From: Limnephilus marmoratus
Lineage: Eukaryota > Arthropoda > Insecta > Trichoptera > Limnephilidae
Length of the DNA: 64,000 nucleotides
Assembly (NCBI GenBank): GCA_917880885.1
Contig: OU862928.1
Span: 39,234,962-39,298,961, forward strand
Direction: 5' to 3'
A model generated the notes under the pieces. It saw only the letters and a list, made by a program, of their open reading frames with translations, was not told the DNA's origin and searched no databases. The stretch's first letter is position 1. Each line of letters starts with the position of its first letter. Positions 52,533 through 62,301 of this stretch are shown here, one piece after another. The position numbers and the translations under genes are program-made.

Positions 52533-55500
52533 ATGCATACCCACGCTCGTGACACGCCTAGCTCTACAACCGAGATGGCGCGCTCAACAGAAAAGAGCCA
52601 CCACGAGCAAGCACTGCCCTCCACATCTATTGAGGACATGGTGCGGAAACTACGACGAGAGCTGCGCCGTCAGCAGCAACTTATTGACATGCTGACGGAA
52701 ACCCTGCAACCACAACAGCATGGAGCAAAAGGGCCGGCACAAAAAAGTGCGACGGGGCCCGCTCTACCTCATCCTACAGGACTGACGCCGCGTGGAGCAA
52801 AAGGGCCGGCACAAAAAAGTGCGACGGGGCCCGCTCTACCTCATCCTGCAGGACTGACACCGCGTGGAGCAAAAGGGCCGGCACAAAAAAGTGCGACAGG
52901 GCCCGCTCTACCGCATGCTGCTACAGGGTTGCCACAACACGACGCTTCAGGGCTGGCACGTGATAGCCAAGCCCCGCAGCCAAGCAGCCATGACTCAACA
53001 TGGATGCAGCCTCATCATGCTTCGGAGCCGGCACGAGATAGCCGAGCCCCGCAGCCAAGCAGCCAAGGCAGTCCAAGATGGATGCCACCTGGACCTTCCG
53101 GCCCGGTACCGCCCGTACCTCTGCTCGACCAGAGGCAACGTGAAGCCGTACGTGAGATGCCCGTTGGACCTGTGCCTCTGGTGGACCAGAGGTACGCCTC
53201 ACTGGCGCAGCTAGGGCCTGAAGACCCTCCGCCGCCGCCCCCTCACTACTATGGGGAACAAACATGGCCGGCACGAGATAGCCGAGCCCCGCAGCCATGC
53301 AGCCAAGGCAGTCCGACATGGATGCCGCCTGGACCTTCCGGCCCGGTACCGCCCGTACCTCTGCTCGATCAGAGGCAACGTGAAGCCGTACGTGAGATGC
53401 CCGTTGGACCTGTGCCTCTGGTGGACCAGAGGTACGCCTCGCTGGCGCAGCTAGGGCCTGAAGACCTTCCGCCGCCGCCCCCTCATTATGGCAGTCCAAG
53501 ATGGACGCCGCATGGACTTTCCGGCCCCGTACCGCCCGCACCTCTGGTGGACCAGAGGCCGCGTACCGCCGTACGTGAGATGCCTGTCGGACCTGTGCCT
53601 CTGGTGGACCAGAGGTACGCCTCACCGGCGCAGCTAGGGCCTGAAGACCCTCCGCCGCCACCCCCTTACCACAACGTTGAGGGACCATCATCGCACGCCC
53701 AGTGGACACCACCTGGGCCATCGCAGCCAGTACCGCTGCATGAACAGCAGTACCGACTACCAGCAGCAGCAGCAGCTCCTGCCCAACCTGGTCCTGCCGG
53801 CCCCGTACCGCCCGTACCTCCGCTCAATCAGAGGTACCGAGAAGCCGTACGTGAAGAGCCTGCCGAACCTGTACCTCTGGTGGACCAGAGGTATGCACCA
53901 CCAGCAGCAGCAGAGCCTGCCCAAGCTGGTGCAGTCCTTGAGCCAACCGAACGCTCAGTTCCGGACCAAGGAGAACCTTGGCGACTCCAGGAAATTTGGA
54001 TGCAGCCTGGACCATCCGGCCCCGTGCCGCCCGTACCTCTGCTCGACAAGAGGCAACGTGAAGCCGCACCGGAGAAGCCCGTTGGACCATTTGCATCACT
54101 GGCGCAGCTAGGGCCTGAAGACCCTCCGCCGCTGCCCCCTTCCTACAAACCAGGAAGAGCCAGTTTTACGGCCCCATTAAGGGCCAGTTGTGCGGCCCCA
54201 TTAAGGGCCAGTTTTGCGGCCCCATTAAGGGCCAGTTTTGCGGCCCCAAGAAGGGCCAGTTTTGTGACACCGGACCCTGCCGGATCCGCACCACTGCCGG
54301 AGCCGTCATACTCATTGCCGTCTGGACCTTCTGGCCCCGGACCGCCCCTACCCCTGCTTTATCAGAGGCAGCCAGCCGACCAGCAGAGAGCATCTGCCGG
54401 ATCCGCACCGCTGCCGGAGCAGTGGGATTTGTTGCCACCTGGACCTTCTGGCCCCGGGCCGCCCTCACCCGGGCTCCGCCGGACAGCCAGCTCTGCACAG
54501 TCAGCCGATCAGCAGAGAGCATCTGCTGGATCCGTACCTCTGCGCGAACAGAGATACCTAGCACTGGCCCAGATGGATGACCAACCACATTCCGCTGTCA
54601 TAACAGTGGTTTTCCTCATCGGCGCAGCGAAGACGAGCCCGCCCTGCCCCAGCAGTATCACTACCACATCAGTGGTGCTCATCATTACCGCAGCGAAGAC
54701 GAGCCCGCCCTGCCCCAGCAGTATCACTACCACATTCGTGATACCTGTTATCGGCGCAGCGAAGACGAGCCCGCCCTGCCCCAGCAATGCCACCATCAAA
54801 GAAGTGGCGCTCTTCACACGGGGGGAGCCAATCAACCCCAGCAAAAGGAAAAATTTGCTGGCTGTCATGGACCCCGAGATGCTCCACATCAGCCAACCAC
54901 ACGACCGAGTCCTGGACGACACCCCCGCCGCAGATGGCCGAGAGAGGACAGCCCGAATCCAGACGAGCCCCGCAGTCTACACCCGACCTGCCGTGAAGCC
55001 CGCTGGGATCCTGTTGTTCCCGCCTATGCAGCTTCGCCTACTCATCGTTCGACACGTCCTGATGAATAGTGCAGACAAGCAGCACGGGGGGAGTGTAACG
55101 GACGTGTTGCGCACCCTCTTTTTTAATTTAATTTTTATAATTTTCATGCATTCTTTATGTACAATGCCCCGGTGCAACCAAATAAAGCTTGCGTGCCAGG
55201 TTGCCACCGGGAGACATTTTCTAACAAATTGTCATTATTTTTCCGCCTCCCTTTTATTTATTGTTTGCGGCCCCATGAAGGGCCGTTATCATGGCCCGGT
55301 CAGGGCCTATATTGCGGCTTCGCTGCCAAAGAAGAGCAAGTCTGCTCTGGCTGCCTTGCCTCCCCTTTATTTTTGCGGCCCTAAAAAGGGCCATTTTTTC
55401 GGCTCCACCGCCAGGAGCAACAAGGGTTTGCCTAGACCGGCTTCGCTGCCAAAGAAGAGCAAGTCTGCTCTGGCAACCTTGCCTCCTTTTCCACTAGGAA

Positions 55501-55619
55501 GAGAGTCTGCTTGCCACCAACTGAACAGGCAAGCAGACTGCTTTGCCTCCACCGCCAAGAAGACGGACGGCCTTTTCGCCTCCTCCTCCTCCGCCAGGAA
55601 GACGGACGGCCTTGCCTAA
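52533..55619 (+). CDS. proline-rich repetitive ORF of the LTR element
   Basis: A frame of 1,028 codons from 52533 (a second ATG at 52575), the last ~175 of them in the 3' LTR. The N-terminal part, MVRKLRRELRRQQQLIDMLT, looks like a short coiled coil. Then come three GAKGPAQKSATGPALPHPTG-type units; two to three long units with GPSGPVPPVPLLDQRQREAV, REMPVGPVPLVDQRY and LGPEDPPPPPP; and Q/P/A-rich sequence. There is no zinc knuckle, protease or RT. It occupies the gag position, so it may be a divergent Gag-like or packaging protein, or simply repeat-driven open sequence. Frames on both strands are open across much of it because of the repeats, which lowers confidence that it is translated. Confidence 0.5.
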   Translation: MHTHARDTPSSTTEMARSTEKSHHEQALPSTSIEDMVRKLRRELRRQQQLIDMLTETLQPQQHGAKGPAQKSATGPALPHPTGLTPRGAKGPAQKSATGPALPHPAGLTPRGAKGPAQKSATGPALPHAATGLPQHDASGLARDSQAPQPSSHDSTWMQPHHASEPARDSRAPQPSSQGSPRWMPPGPSGPVPPVPLLDQRQREAVREMPVGPVPLVDQRYASLAQLGPEDPPPPPPHYYGEQTWPARDSRAPQPCSQGSPTWMPPGPSGPVPPVPLLDQRQREAVREMPVGPVPLVDQRYASLAQLGPEDLPPPPPHYGSPRWTPHGLSGPVPPAPLVDQRPRTAVREMPVGPVPLVDQRYASPAQLGPEDPPPPPPYHNVEGPSSHAQWTPPGPSQPVPLHEQQYRLPAAAAAPAQPGPAGPVPPVPPLNQRYREAVREEPAEPVPLVDQRYAPPAAAEPAQAGAVLEPTERSVPDQGEPWRLQEIWMQPGPSGPVPPVPLLDKRQREAAPEKPVGPFASLAQLGPEDPPPLPPSYKPGRASFTAPLRASCAAPLRASFAAPLRASFAAPRRASFVTPDPAGSAPLPEPSYSLPSGPSGPGPPLPLLYQRQPADQQRASAGSAPLPEQWDLLPPGPSGPGPPSPGLRRTASSAQSADQQRASAGSVPLREQRYLALAQMDDQPHSAVITVVFLIGAAKTSPPCPSSITTTSVVLIITAAKTSPPCPSSITTTFVIPVIGAAKTSPPCPSNATIKEVALFTRGEPINPSKRKNLLAVMDPEMLHISQPHDRVLDDTPAADGRERTARIQTSPAVYTRPAVKPAGILLFPPMQLRLLIVRHVLMNSADKQHGGSVTDVLRTLFFNLIFIIFMHSLCTMPRCNQIKLACQVATGRHFLTNCHYFSASLLFIVCGPMKGRYHGPVRAYIAASLPKKSKSALAALPPLYFCGPKKGHFFGSTARSNKGLPRPASLPKKSKSALATLPPFPLGRESACHQLNRQADCFASTAKKTDGLFASSSSARKTDGLA
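54157..54262 (+). repeat. four tandem GGCCC/GGGCC mini-hairpins
   Basis: The unit TGCGGCCCCATTAAGGGCCA (about 24 bp with spacer) is repeated four times with small changes. Each can fold GGCCC against GGGCC with a short loop. Related single hairpins occur in both LTRs. Confidence 0.85.
55085..55093 (+). promoter_or_regulatory. polypurine tract
   Basis: CGGGGGGAG directly before the 3' LTR start at 55094, in the position for plus-strand priming. Confidence 0.65.
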
Positions 55620-56194
55620 TTTTTTATTATTACTTAGCCCGCGAAGCCTACAAGGCCCACAAAGGCAAACATAAAGCCCACGAGGGCAAATCTAAAGCCC
55701 TACAAGGCATCAAGAAGAAGCCAACCGGAGTCACTCCTTGGCCGGCTTCGCTGCTAGGGAGAACAAGAGTCACTCCTTGGCCGGCTGCGCTGCTAGGGAG
55801 AACAAGAGTCACTCCTTGGCCGGCTTCGCTGCTAGGGAGAACAAGAGTCACTCCTTGGCCGGCTGCGCTGCTAGGGAGAACAAGAGTCACTCCTTGGCCG
55901 GCTTCGCTGCTAGGGAGAACAAGAGTCACTCCTTGGCCGGCTTCGCTGCTAGGGAGAACAAGAGCCTGCCCCATGCCGGCTTCGCTGCTAGGGAGAACAA
56001 GAGCCTGCCCCAGGCCAGCTACGCTGCTAGGGACAACAAGAGCCCGCATTCTTCAATATTGCGGCCCCAACAAGGGCCATTATTTAGCCACCAAGGAGGC
56101 CAGAATCCCCTCCACATTTTTTATAAAACTATGTCCGATCGCCGTCGGGTTCAATTAACCCAATAAATATGTCGATTTTTTCAAAAATAAAATT
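55094..56194 (+). repeat. 3' LTR, first part
   Basis: Matches the 5' LTR from TGTAACGGACG up to AAAAATAAAATT, where the LINE is inserted; the LTR resumes at 60901-61235. It differs from the 5' LTR by indels, including two additional 39-bp units and the loss of a short segment near 55294. Confidence 0.85.
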
Positions 56195-56528
56195 CATACG
56201 AAGATACGCAAGACAAGTTGGACGTCCGCGCAAACGGTGTACCTTTCATGGTTCGTGCTCCGCGACTAACCTACGTTCTTTGTGACGACACCCGTGGTCG
56301 GAAAAAAAAAATTGTTGTTTTGGTTTGTGTGAAACCTACAGTGCCGTTCCCGTGTCAAAGCGTGACCCCGTTCTGTCCATGGGACACGTGAGTGTTTTTA
56401 ACTAACTCTACATGGGCCACAAAAGTTTCAAGTGTTAACAAAAACCCACAGTGCTGTGTCGTGAATAAACGAAACAAGTGTCTTTACTTTTACAAAAAAA
56501 TTAACAGTGTGTAACTACGCAATCCATC

Positions 56529-57890
56529 ATGGAAAAATACATGCTGGAGTTGAAGAAACTCGACCCCCCAATCGAAACCCTCGAACACTACCTTAGTACA
56601 GTGAAAAACCCGTCAAAATTCAAAGTGCCGCCTATTCCACCATTTAACCCCGACCCGGCCTTCAACACCCCCCTCCCAGAAAACTCCTCCTCGGATTTCC
56701 CCCCCCTCTGGACCACACCAAACCCTTCCCACCAAGACAGAAAACGGAGAGCTCCCAACACACCCCCACCAAAATCCCCGGCAAACACCTCAAACCGCTT
56801 CTCCCCCCTTCAACAAGACGACACGGACTCATCATCGACATCGACAAACTCTGACACGGACTCGTCTGACGGTCTCGAAAACACTCAAGACCAGACTGAA
56901 AACACCGCCCGCAAACCTCGCCCTATCAAAATCCCACCCATAATTATCAAATCTGATAAAAATTGGAATTCCTTGAGACAAAAACTGGTGGATGCGGGCG
57001 TCAGCATCGCAAACGCCAAAGCCATCCCTCAGGGTATAGTCCTACATACAAAGGACTCCTCCAGCTTCCGTCTCGCGACCAAATTATTACAAGAGGACGA
57101 AACGAACTTCCACACCTTTCAACTGTCGGAAGACAAAACGACGAAAGCCGTCATAAGGGGTATCCCGACCACAATCTCCGAGGAGGAGATCAAACTTGAA
57201 CTCCTCGACATGACGCTGCCTGTCATCACCGTAACCCGCATGAGATCAGGACCAGACCGTACAAAAGTCCCCATGGTCCTGGTCCAGCTGAACCACGGAG
57301 AAGCTGGTCAGCAAATATTCAACCTGCAGTCAATATTCCACCTGAGGATCAAGGTGGAATATCTTGACAAAAAGACCGCCCCTACCCAATGCCACCGCTG
57401 TCAACACTTCGGGCACTCCGCAAGGGGATGTTTCCTCCCTCCCCGCTGCGTAAAGTGTACAGGAGACCACTTTACGGCTGAATGCACGAAGAAGAGGGAA
57501 GATGGTCCAGCCACCTGCACCAACTGCGGCGGACCTCATCCCGCAAACTACAAGGAATGCCCGAAGCGCCCTGCAAACCCAATACCCTTCGCTCGCCGAA
57601 CTCAGGTAACCCCCCCACTAGTCACCTTCAACTCCCGCACCACCTCCCCCGGGACCTCCTACGCTCAGGCTGCAGGCTCAAACCAACAAACCCAACCTCC
57701 CCCTCCCCCTCCCCCCCCAGGCTCAACCCCCTTTAATATTTTTGACTTCATAAAAAATATAAATTTCTCCAGGATCGGTGACCTCATCGCCGACCTAATC
57801 CCCAAATTCAAATCTGCCTCCTCCCCGACAGATTACCTCACCATCATTCTCACAGCAGCCCCTCAATTCCTCGCTCTTTTTACCGTCTAA
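56529..57890 (+). CDS. LINE ORF1 (Gag-like nucleic-acid-binding protein)
   Basis: 453 residues. An N-terminal Pro/Ser/Asp-rich region (PPIPPFNPDPAF, DTDSSSTSTNSDTDSSDG); a middle domain, TTKAVIRGIPTTISEEEIKL then VTRMRSGPDRTKVPMVLVQL, of the type found in Jockey/I Gag-like ORF1 proteins; then three zinc knuckles, CHRCQHFGHSARGC, CVKCTGDHFTAEC and CTNCGGPHPANYKEC. A poly-proline run follows. It binds the LINE RNA. The stop codon overlaps the ORF2 start (TAATG). Confidence 0.9.
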   Translation: MEKYMLELKKLDPPIETLEHYLSTVKNPSKFKVPPIPPFNPDPAFNTPLPENSSSDFPPLWTTPNPSHQDRKRRAPNTPPPKSPANTSNRFSPLQQDDTDSSSTSTNSDTDSSDGLENTQDQTENTARKPRPIKIPPIIIKSDKNWNSLRQKLVDAGVSIANAKAIPQGIVLHTKDSSSFRLATKLLQEDETNFHTFQLSEDKTTKAVIRGIPTTISEEEIKLELLDMTLPVITVTRMRSGPDRTKVPMVLVQLNHGEAGQQIFNLQSIFHLRIKVEYLDKKTAPTQCHRCQHFGHSARGCFLPPRCVKCTGDHFTAECTKKREDGPATCTNCGGPHPANYKECPKRPANPIPFARRTQVTPPLVTFNSRTTSPGTSYAQAAGSNQQTQPPPPPPPPGSTPFNIFDFIKNINFSRIGDLIADLIPKFKSASSPTDYLTIILTAAPQFLALFTV

Positions 57891-60586
57891 TGGCTAACTC
57901 TACTACTATGTCCTCCGCGCTGCGCATGGCCTTCTGGAATGCGAACGGTCTCACAAAGAGTTTACAAGAACTCAAATTATTCACCAACACTCACAATCTC
58001 GATGTTCTACTCGTAAATGAAACACACTTGAACCCATCAACAACACCTAAAATCGCAAACTATACACTGTACCGAAATGACAGATTACACTCACGAGGTG
58101 GCGGCACAGCTATCTTCGTGAAAACTAAACTCGCACACAAACACAATATCACCCCCACGCTTTCATCCATAGAAAGTACCTCTATAACCCTTTTTACCAA
58201 ACAAGCAGGCCCTTTGAGAATTAATTCAATATACAATCCCCCAACAAAGACTTTACAAAAGTCTGATCTTGAACTACTTCTCGAAGGTCAAACACCTACT
58301 ATTCTGATGGGAGACTTCAACTCGAAGCATCCAAATTGGAATAGTAGGCGCGCAAATAAAAATGGTAAAATCCTTCTCGAATTCTCCAATTCCCACCCCG
58401 ATCTAATCGTCGCCGGCCCTGTGGAACCCACCCATTTCTCCGCCCAGGGCCATCCACCCGACGTATTAGACATCGCAATATTCAACAAATCACCCTGGAT
58501 GTACTGTATCGAATCTATCAGCGACCTCGACTCCGACCACAACCCCGTGTTGCTAACTCTAAATAAATTCACAGACCCCTCCCCCCCTCTGCCCTCAAAA
58601 AAAACCGATTGGACATATTTTTCACAGATAGTCGGGGACAAATTACCCATTAATCACTCCCTCCAAAACTCGGCCGAACTCGACAGAGCGGTTGACACTT
58701 TCGCTGAGGCAATAATGTCTTCAGTAAATGAAGCCTCAAAAACCATCCCGGAGCGCTATCAAAATCTGAAAGAAAACCTCCCAAACACAATAAAAGAATT
58801 GATAAAAACCAAAAATAATCTTCGCCGCCACTGGCAAAAAAATCAAAATCCCAAAGTAAAAACCAACATAAACCGCCTTCAAGCCCTCATTAGGAAAAAA
58901 CTAACTGAGCATTCAAATACAACATGGAATACGAAAATTCAAGAGGTAAATCCACAGGATGGCTCCCTGTGGAAATTATCCAAAAACCTCAAATCTACCC
59001 CCTCACCGAACCACCCCATTCACGCCGAAAACGGCCTCGTTTTCGACGACCTGGACAAAGCGGAGGCGTTCGCCGACAGTCTAGAAAAACAATTCAGTCC
59101 CAGCTTCAAACACGCCAACCTCGATCACATTGCAGATGTCAACCGCCAAGTAAATAGCATCTTTAATTCACTCCCCCCTACAAATATCCACTTCACTACC
59201 CCGGCCGAAGTCATACGAGCTATCAAAGGTCGTAAAAACAAGAAGGCTCCCGGCCCGGACGGCGTCACAAACTTCGCTCTTAAAGCCCTCCCCCCAAAAG
59301 GAATTCTAGCAATAGTAAATCTCATAAATGCCGCCCTCAGACTGCGCTACTTCCCCAAAAGTTGGAAGCACGCTCACGTCATCGTTCTCCCGAAACCGGG
59401 AAAAGACCCCCTCTTCTGTGAAAATCATCGCCCCATCAGTCTCCTGTCAAACATCGGTAAAATTTACGAAAAAATTATCCTCACCCGGCTCTTAAAGCAC
59501 ATTCACGAGGTATCCACCCTACCTGATGAGCAACACGGTTTTAGATCACAACATTCCACCCTCCATCAGCTCCTCAGAGTCACGGAACACATCATAGATG
59601 GTTTCAACACCCAGCGATCAACTGGCGCCATTTTCCTGGATATCGCCAAAGCATTCGATAAAGTTTGGCTGAACGGCCTACTTCTCAAACTCCACAAAAT
59701 AGGCATCGACCCCCAATTGCTCGGTGTCTTAAAATCATTTCTCCGCCAGCGTACTTTCCAAGTAAAATACAAAGGCGCTCTCTCTAAAAAACGATTCATG
59801 ACAGCAGGTGTCCCCCAAGGATCCTTGCTGTCCCCCGTCCTCTTCAATATCTACACACACGATATTCCCCTCTCAGAAGACCATAATTCACTCAAAGCTC
59901 TGTACGCAGATGACACAACGGTAATGGTCAGATACAGTTCACCCAGGATGATAACTCACCGCCTACAAGAAAACATAAACAGACTCCAAGAATTTTATGA
60001 CCTGTGGCGTATAGACGTCAACCCCTCCAAGAGCGTGGCGATCCTCTTCTCACGAAGAAAAGTCGGCTCGACTCCGGTGGGTGTCGTGACGATGTACGGA
60101 CAGGTCATACCATGGCAAAAGACCGCTAAATATCTTGGAGTCACACTAGACAAAAAACTCACATGGACACCTCATATCAAAAATACACTCGCAAAAGCCA
60201 GGAGCATCTCCGGAGCTTTATACCCACTACTACACACAAATTCCAAAGCATCCCTCCAAAACAAACTCCTCATATACAAATCCCAAATTCGCACCGTCAT
60301 GACATACGCCTCCCCAATCTGGGGGACAGGTAACACCAAGAGACTCGAACAATTCCAGAACGCTGCGCTCAGAAGATATACCAAAAGTCCTTGGTTTGTC
60401 CGTAACAGCATAATTAATACAGGCACGAAAATTCCCCCCCTCAAAACGCACATAGTAGAATTGGCCAAGGCGTTTTACTCCAAACTCGCTTCAAATCCGA
60501 ACCCAAGCATATCCCGTCTCGGGCACATAAGTCCCGGCGACCCCCAACCCTACCCCTTACCTGTATCCATCACATTTCCCCCCTGA
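57890..60586 (+). CDS. LINE ORF2 (AP endonuclease and reverse transcriptase)
   Basis: 898 residues. The N-terminal AP-like endonuclease has MAFWNANGLTKSLQEL, VNETHLNPST, PTILMGDFNSKHPNWNSR and SDHNPVLLTL, the nuclease active-site motifs. The RT contains KKAPGPDGVTNFALKALPPK, HRPISLLSNIGKIYEKIIL, FLDIAKAFDKVWLNGLL, GVPQGSLLSPVLFNIY and YADDTTV (YADD at 672-675), then the thumb with KYLGVTLDKKLTW. No RNase H domain is present. It starts at the overlapping TAATG, suggesting termination-reinitiation. Family: Jockey clade. Confidence 0.92.
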   Translation: MANSTTMSSALRMAFWNANGLTKSLQELKLFTNTHNLDVLLVNETHLNPSTTPKIANYTLYRNDRLHSRGGGTAIFVKTKLAHKHNITPTLSSIESTSITLFTKQAGPLRINSIYNPPTKTLQKSDLELLLEGQTPTILMGDFNSKHPNWNSRRANKNGKILLEFSNSHPDLIVAGPVEPTHFSAQGHPPDVLDIAIFNKSPWMYCIESISDLDSDHNPVLLTLNKFTDPSPPLPSKKTDWTYFSQIVGDKLPINHSLQNSAELDRAVDTFAEAIMSSVNEASKTIPERYQNLKENLPNTIKELIKTKNNLRRHWQKNQNPKVKTNINRLQALIRKKLTEHSNTTWNTKIQEVNPQDGSLWKLSKNLKSTPSPNHPIHAENGLVFDDLDKAEAFADSLEKQFSPSFKHANLDHIADVNRQVNSIFNSLPPTNIHFTTPAEVIRAIKGRKNKKAPGPDGVTNFALKALPPKGILAIVNLINAALRLRYFPKSWKHAHVIVLPKPGKDPLFCENHRPISLLSNIGKIYEKIILTRLLKHIHEVSTLPDEQHGFRSQHSTLHQLLRVTEHIIDGFNTQRSTGAIFLDIAKAFDKVWLNGLLLKLHKIGIDPQLLGVLKSFLRQRTFQVKYKGALSKKRFMTAGVPQGSLLSPVLFNIYTHDIPLSEDHNSLKALYADDTTVMVRYSSPRMITHRLQENINRLQEFYDLWRIDVNPSKSVAILFSRRKVGSTPVGVVTMYGQVIPWQKTAKYLGVTLDKKLTWTPHIKNTLAKARSISGALYPLLHTNSKASLQNKLLIYKSQIRTVMTYASPIWGTGNTKRLEQFQNAALRRYTKSPWFVRNSIINTGTKIPPLKTHIVELAKAFYSKLASNPNPSISRLGHISPGDPQPYPLPVSITFPP

Positions 60587-60900
60587 TGTGTGGGCTCTAA
60601 TAAAAGAACAGTAAGTGCAACCATATATACAAAAAATATAGTATTACAAACAAAAACTTAATTAACTAACGTCACAAAAAAAAAAAAAAAAATAAAAAAA
60701 AAAAAAAAATCAGAAATTAAAATACAAAAAAATTAGTATTAAATAAACTCTCATAAGCCCTTCATGTTGCCAAAGGCAGCCCACACATCGGGTAGAAAAA
60801 AACCATCCCACAGGTGACTACAAACCACAGTTCGCGAGACAAAGGGATTGGGTTCCCTGTACCTCGTTACTTTCACAATATGATACTGAAAAATAAAATT

Positions 60901-61235
60901 ATAAGTTATTCTTCAACATTCAAACAAGTCTTTTATTTACTCTACAAGTGGTCCAGACACCTACCTCTGGAAGTCTGCGACCTGCTGCCAGCTGCTGCCT
61001 CCTGCCGAAGTTCTGCCTGAACGAGAACCCGGTGCCTACCGCTGCAGTCGGCCCTGACTCTGGGCACTGCAAGGCACCGCTCAGGCAGAAACGAGGCGCA
61101 TCCAGGGCCATACCACTGGATGTAGGGAGGCCAGCCCGCTACTACAACCATCATCAGCGTGAGCTAGTGGAAGGCGTGCACAAGACCGGTGCCCCTTATT
61201 TTACAGTCTTGTAAAGACCTGATACGTCTGTTACA
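60901..61235 (+). repeat. 3' LTR, second part
   Basis: From ATAAGTTATTCTTCAACATT to CTGTTACA it matches 51955-52286 of the 5' LTR and is followed by the ACCGT duplication. Confidence 0.88.
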
Positions 61236-61240
61236 ACCGT

Positions 61241-61594
61241 GACACGAGAATTTTATATATTAGATAAATTATTATTGAGTATTCAAAATTAAACGATCTA
61301 ATAAACAGATCCTGACACGACTATGAGCGTGAGCGCAGCAAAAACATGCCCGAGCGCAGCGTGAAACCTCTCGAATTCAGTTTCGGTTTCGGCCGGATGG
61401 CAGCCGAAACCCGTTTATTTGCCGAAACTAGGTCGAAACTGAAACCGAAACCGAAAGTTCGGCCGGACACTATATGCCATAACTTTTGGTTTAAAAAAAA
61501 GGAAATAATATGGTACTTTAGCCGTAAACCCAAAAAAAAAATTGTATGAAACAGGCCGCGCAGACGTTCCTCACAGTACGTTCGTACAGCTTAC
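61241..61594. repeat. continuation of the target repeat and a CCGAAA-rich segment
   Basis: GACACGAGAATTTTATATAT completes the repeat interrupted at 50912. At 61370-61480 TTTCGGTTTCGGCCG and CCGAAACCGAAAGTTCGGCC form imperfect inverted repeats related to 36150-36230. Confidence 0.45.
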
Positions 61595-61975
61595 AATCTT
61601 CTATATATATAAAAAAAAATCTCGTGTCACGGTGTTTGTGGTCGTACTTCTACGAAACGGCTTGACCGATTTTTATGTTTTTTGTGAATATTTTTCATAC
61701 CTCTAGGTGATTAGGGTGTTCCTATCCGGAAGTTTTTTTGACATTTTTTTTTGTTTTTGGCATTAAAAATACATATAACCCCAAATTTTCATCATCCCAT
61801 TTTTTAATCGCGATTTTAGTATTTTTGGATGAACAAATTTAACCGTCAATTTCAAACAGAACGAAATTATTTATGTTGTTGAATGACAGATGGCGCTACG
61901 TCCGTCTAATCGAACCTTCATCCACACATAGAAATAATTTATATGACAGAACAACGTTTGTCGAGTCTGCTGGTA
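61595..61975 (+). repeat. dispersed repeat, uninterrupted copy
   Basis: From AAATCTCGTGTCACGGTGTT through CGAAACGGCTTGACCGATTT to GAAATTATTTATGTTGTTGA it matches 14025-14500 without the SINE. It serves as the empty site for that insertion. Confidence 0.65.
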
Positions 61976-62301
61976 TTATTTAAAACTTGCGTAATATTTT
62001 CTTTTAATTGTAGGGTAGGTATTCAAATCTTATCAGTAATTACTTATAATATAATCAATCATATTTAATTATAACGTGTTGTGGAATGCTCGCGTATTTG
62101 AAATAAAGCGGATAACAGGAATAATATTAATGTTGCCAGTAAACAATAAGGAAACCATTGCCAAGAATGAAAATCAGTGATTGAAATATTTTTGCAGTAC
62201 CTACTTACCAAAGTGTTGCCATACCAATGCACTACAATAATGTAAGTCTCTACCCCTCTCCCCCTACCTAGCCCCCGCGAGATAAAAAAGCTCACCCTGA
62301 C

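Larger units (their letters stand above)
56195..60888 (+). mobile_element. apparently full-length, intact Jockey-type LINE
   Basis: Flanked by a 12-bp duplication AAAAATAAAATT (56183-56194, 60889-60900). A 5' UTR of about 330 bp, two intact ORFs and a 3' UTR with A-rich runs (60676-60710) are present. The insertion lies in the 3' LTR of the surrounding element and is therefore younger than it. With both ORFs open it could be active or very recently so. Confidence 0.88.
50913..61235 (+). mobile_element. large non-autonomous LTR retrotransposon with nested LINE
   Basis: LTRs start TGTAACGGACG and end CTGTTACA. The target duplication ACCGT lies at 50908-50912 and 61236-61240, and rejoining the flanks restores a known dispersed repeat. 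A primer-binding site (TGGTCCTTCGAGCCGGAT, 52289) lies two bases after the 5' LTR and a polypurine tract (CGGGGGGAG, 55085-55093) precedes the 3' LTR. The internal region encodes a proline-rich repetitive protein and no RT, protease or integrase, so it depends on another element. The 3' LTR is split by the LINE at 56195-60888. Confidence 0.88.

Noticed and set aside
52921..53721. 266-codon minus-strand frame opposite the proline-rich ORF
   Set aside because: Mirror of the tandem repeats; overlapping frames on both strands arise from the repeat unit, and nothing in it resembles a protein family.
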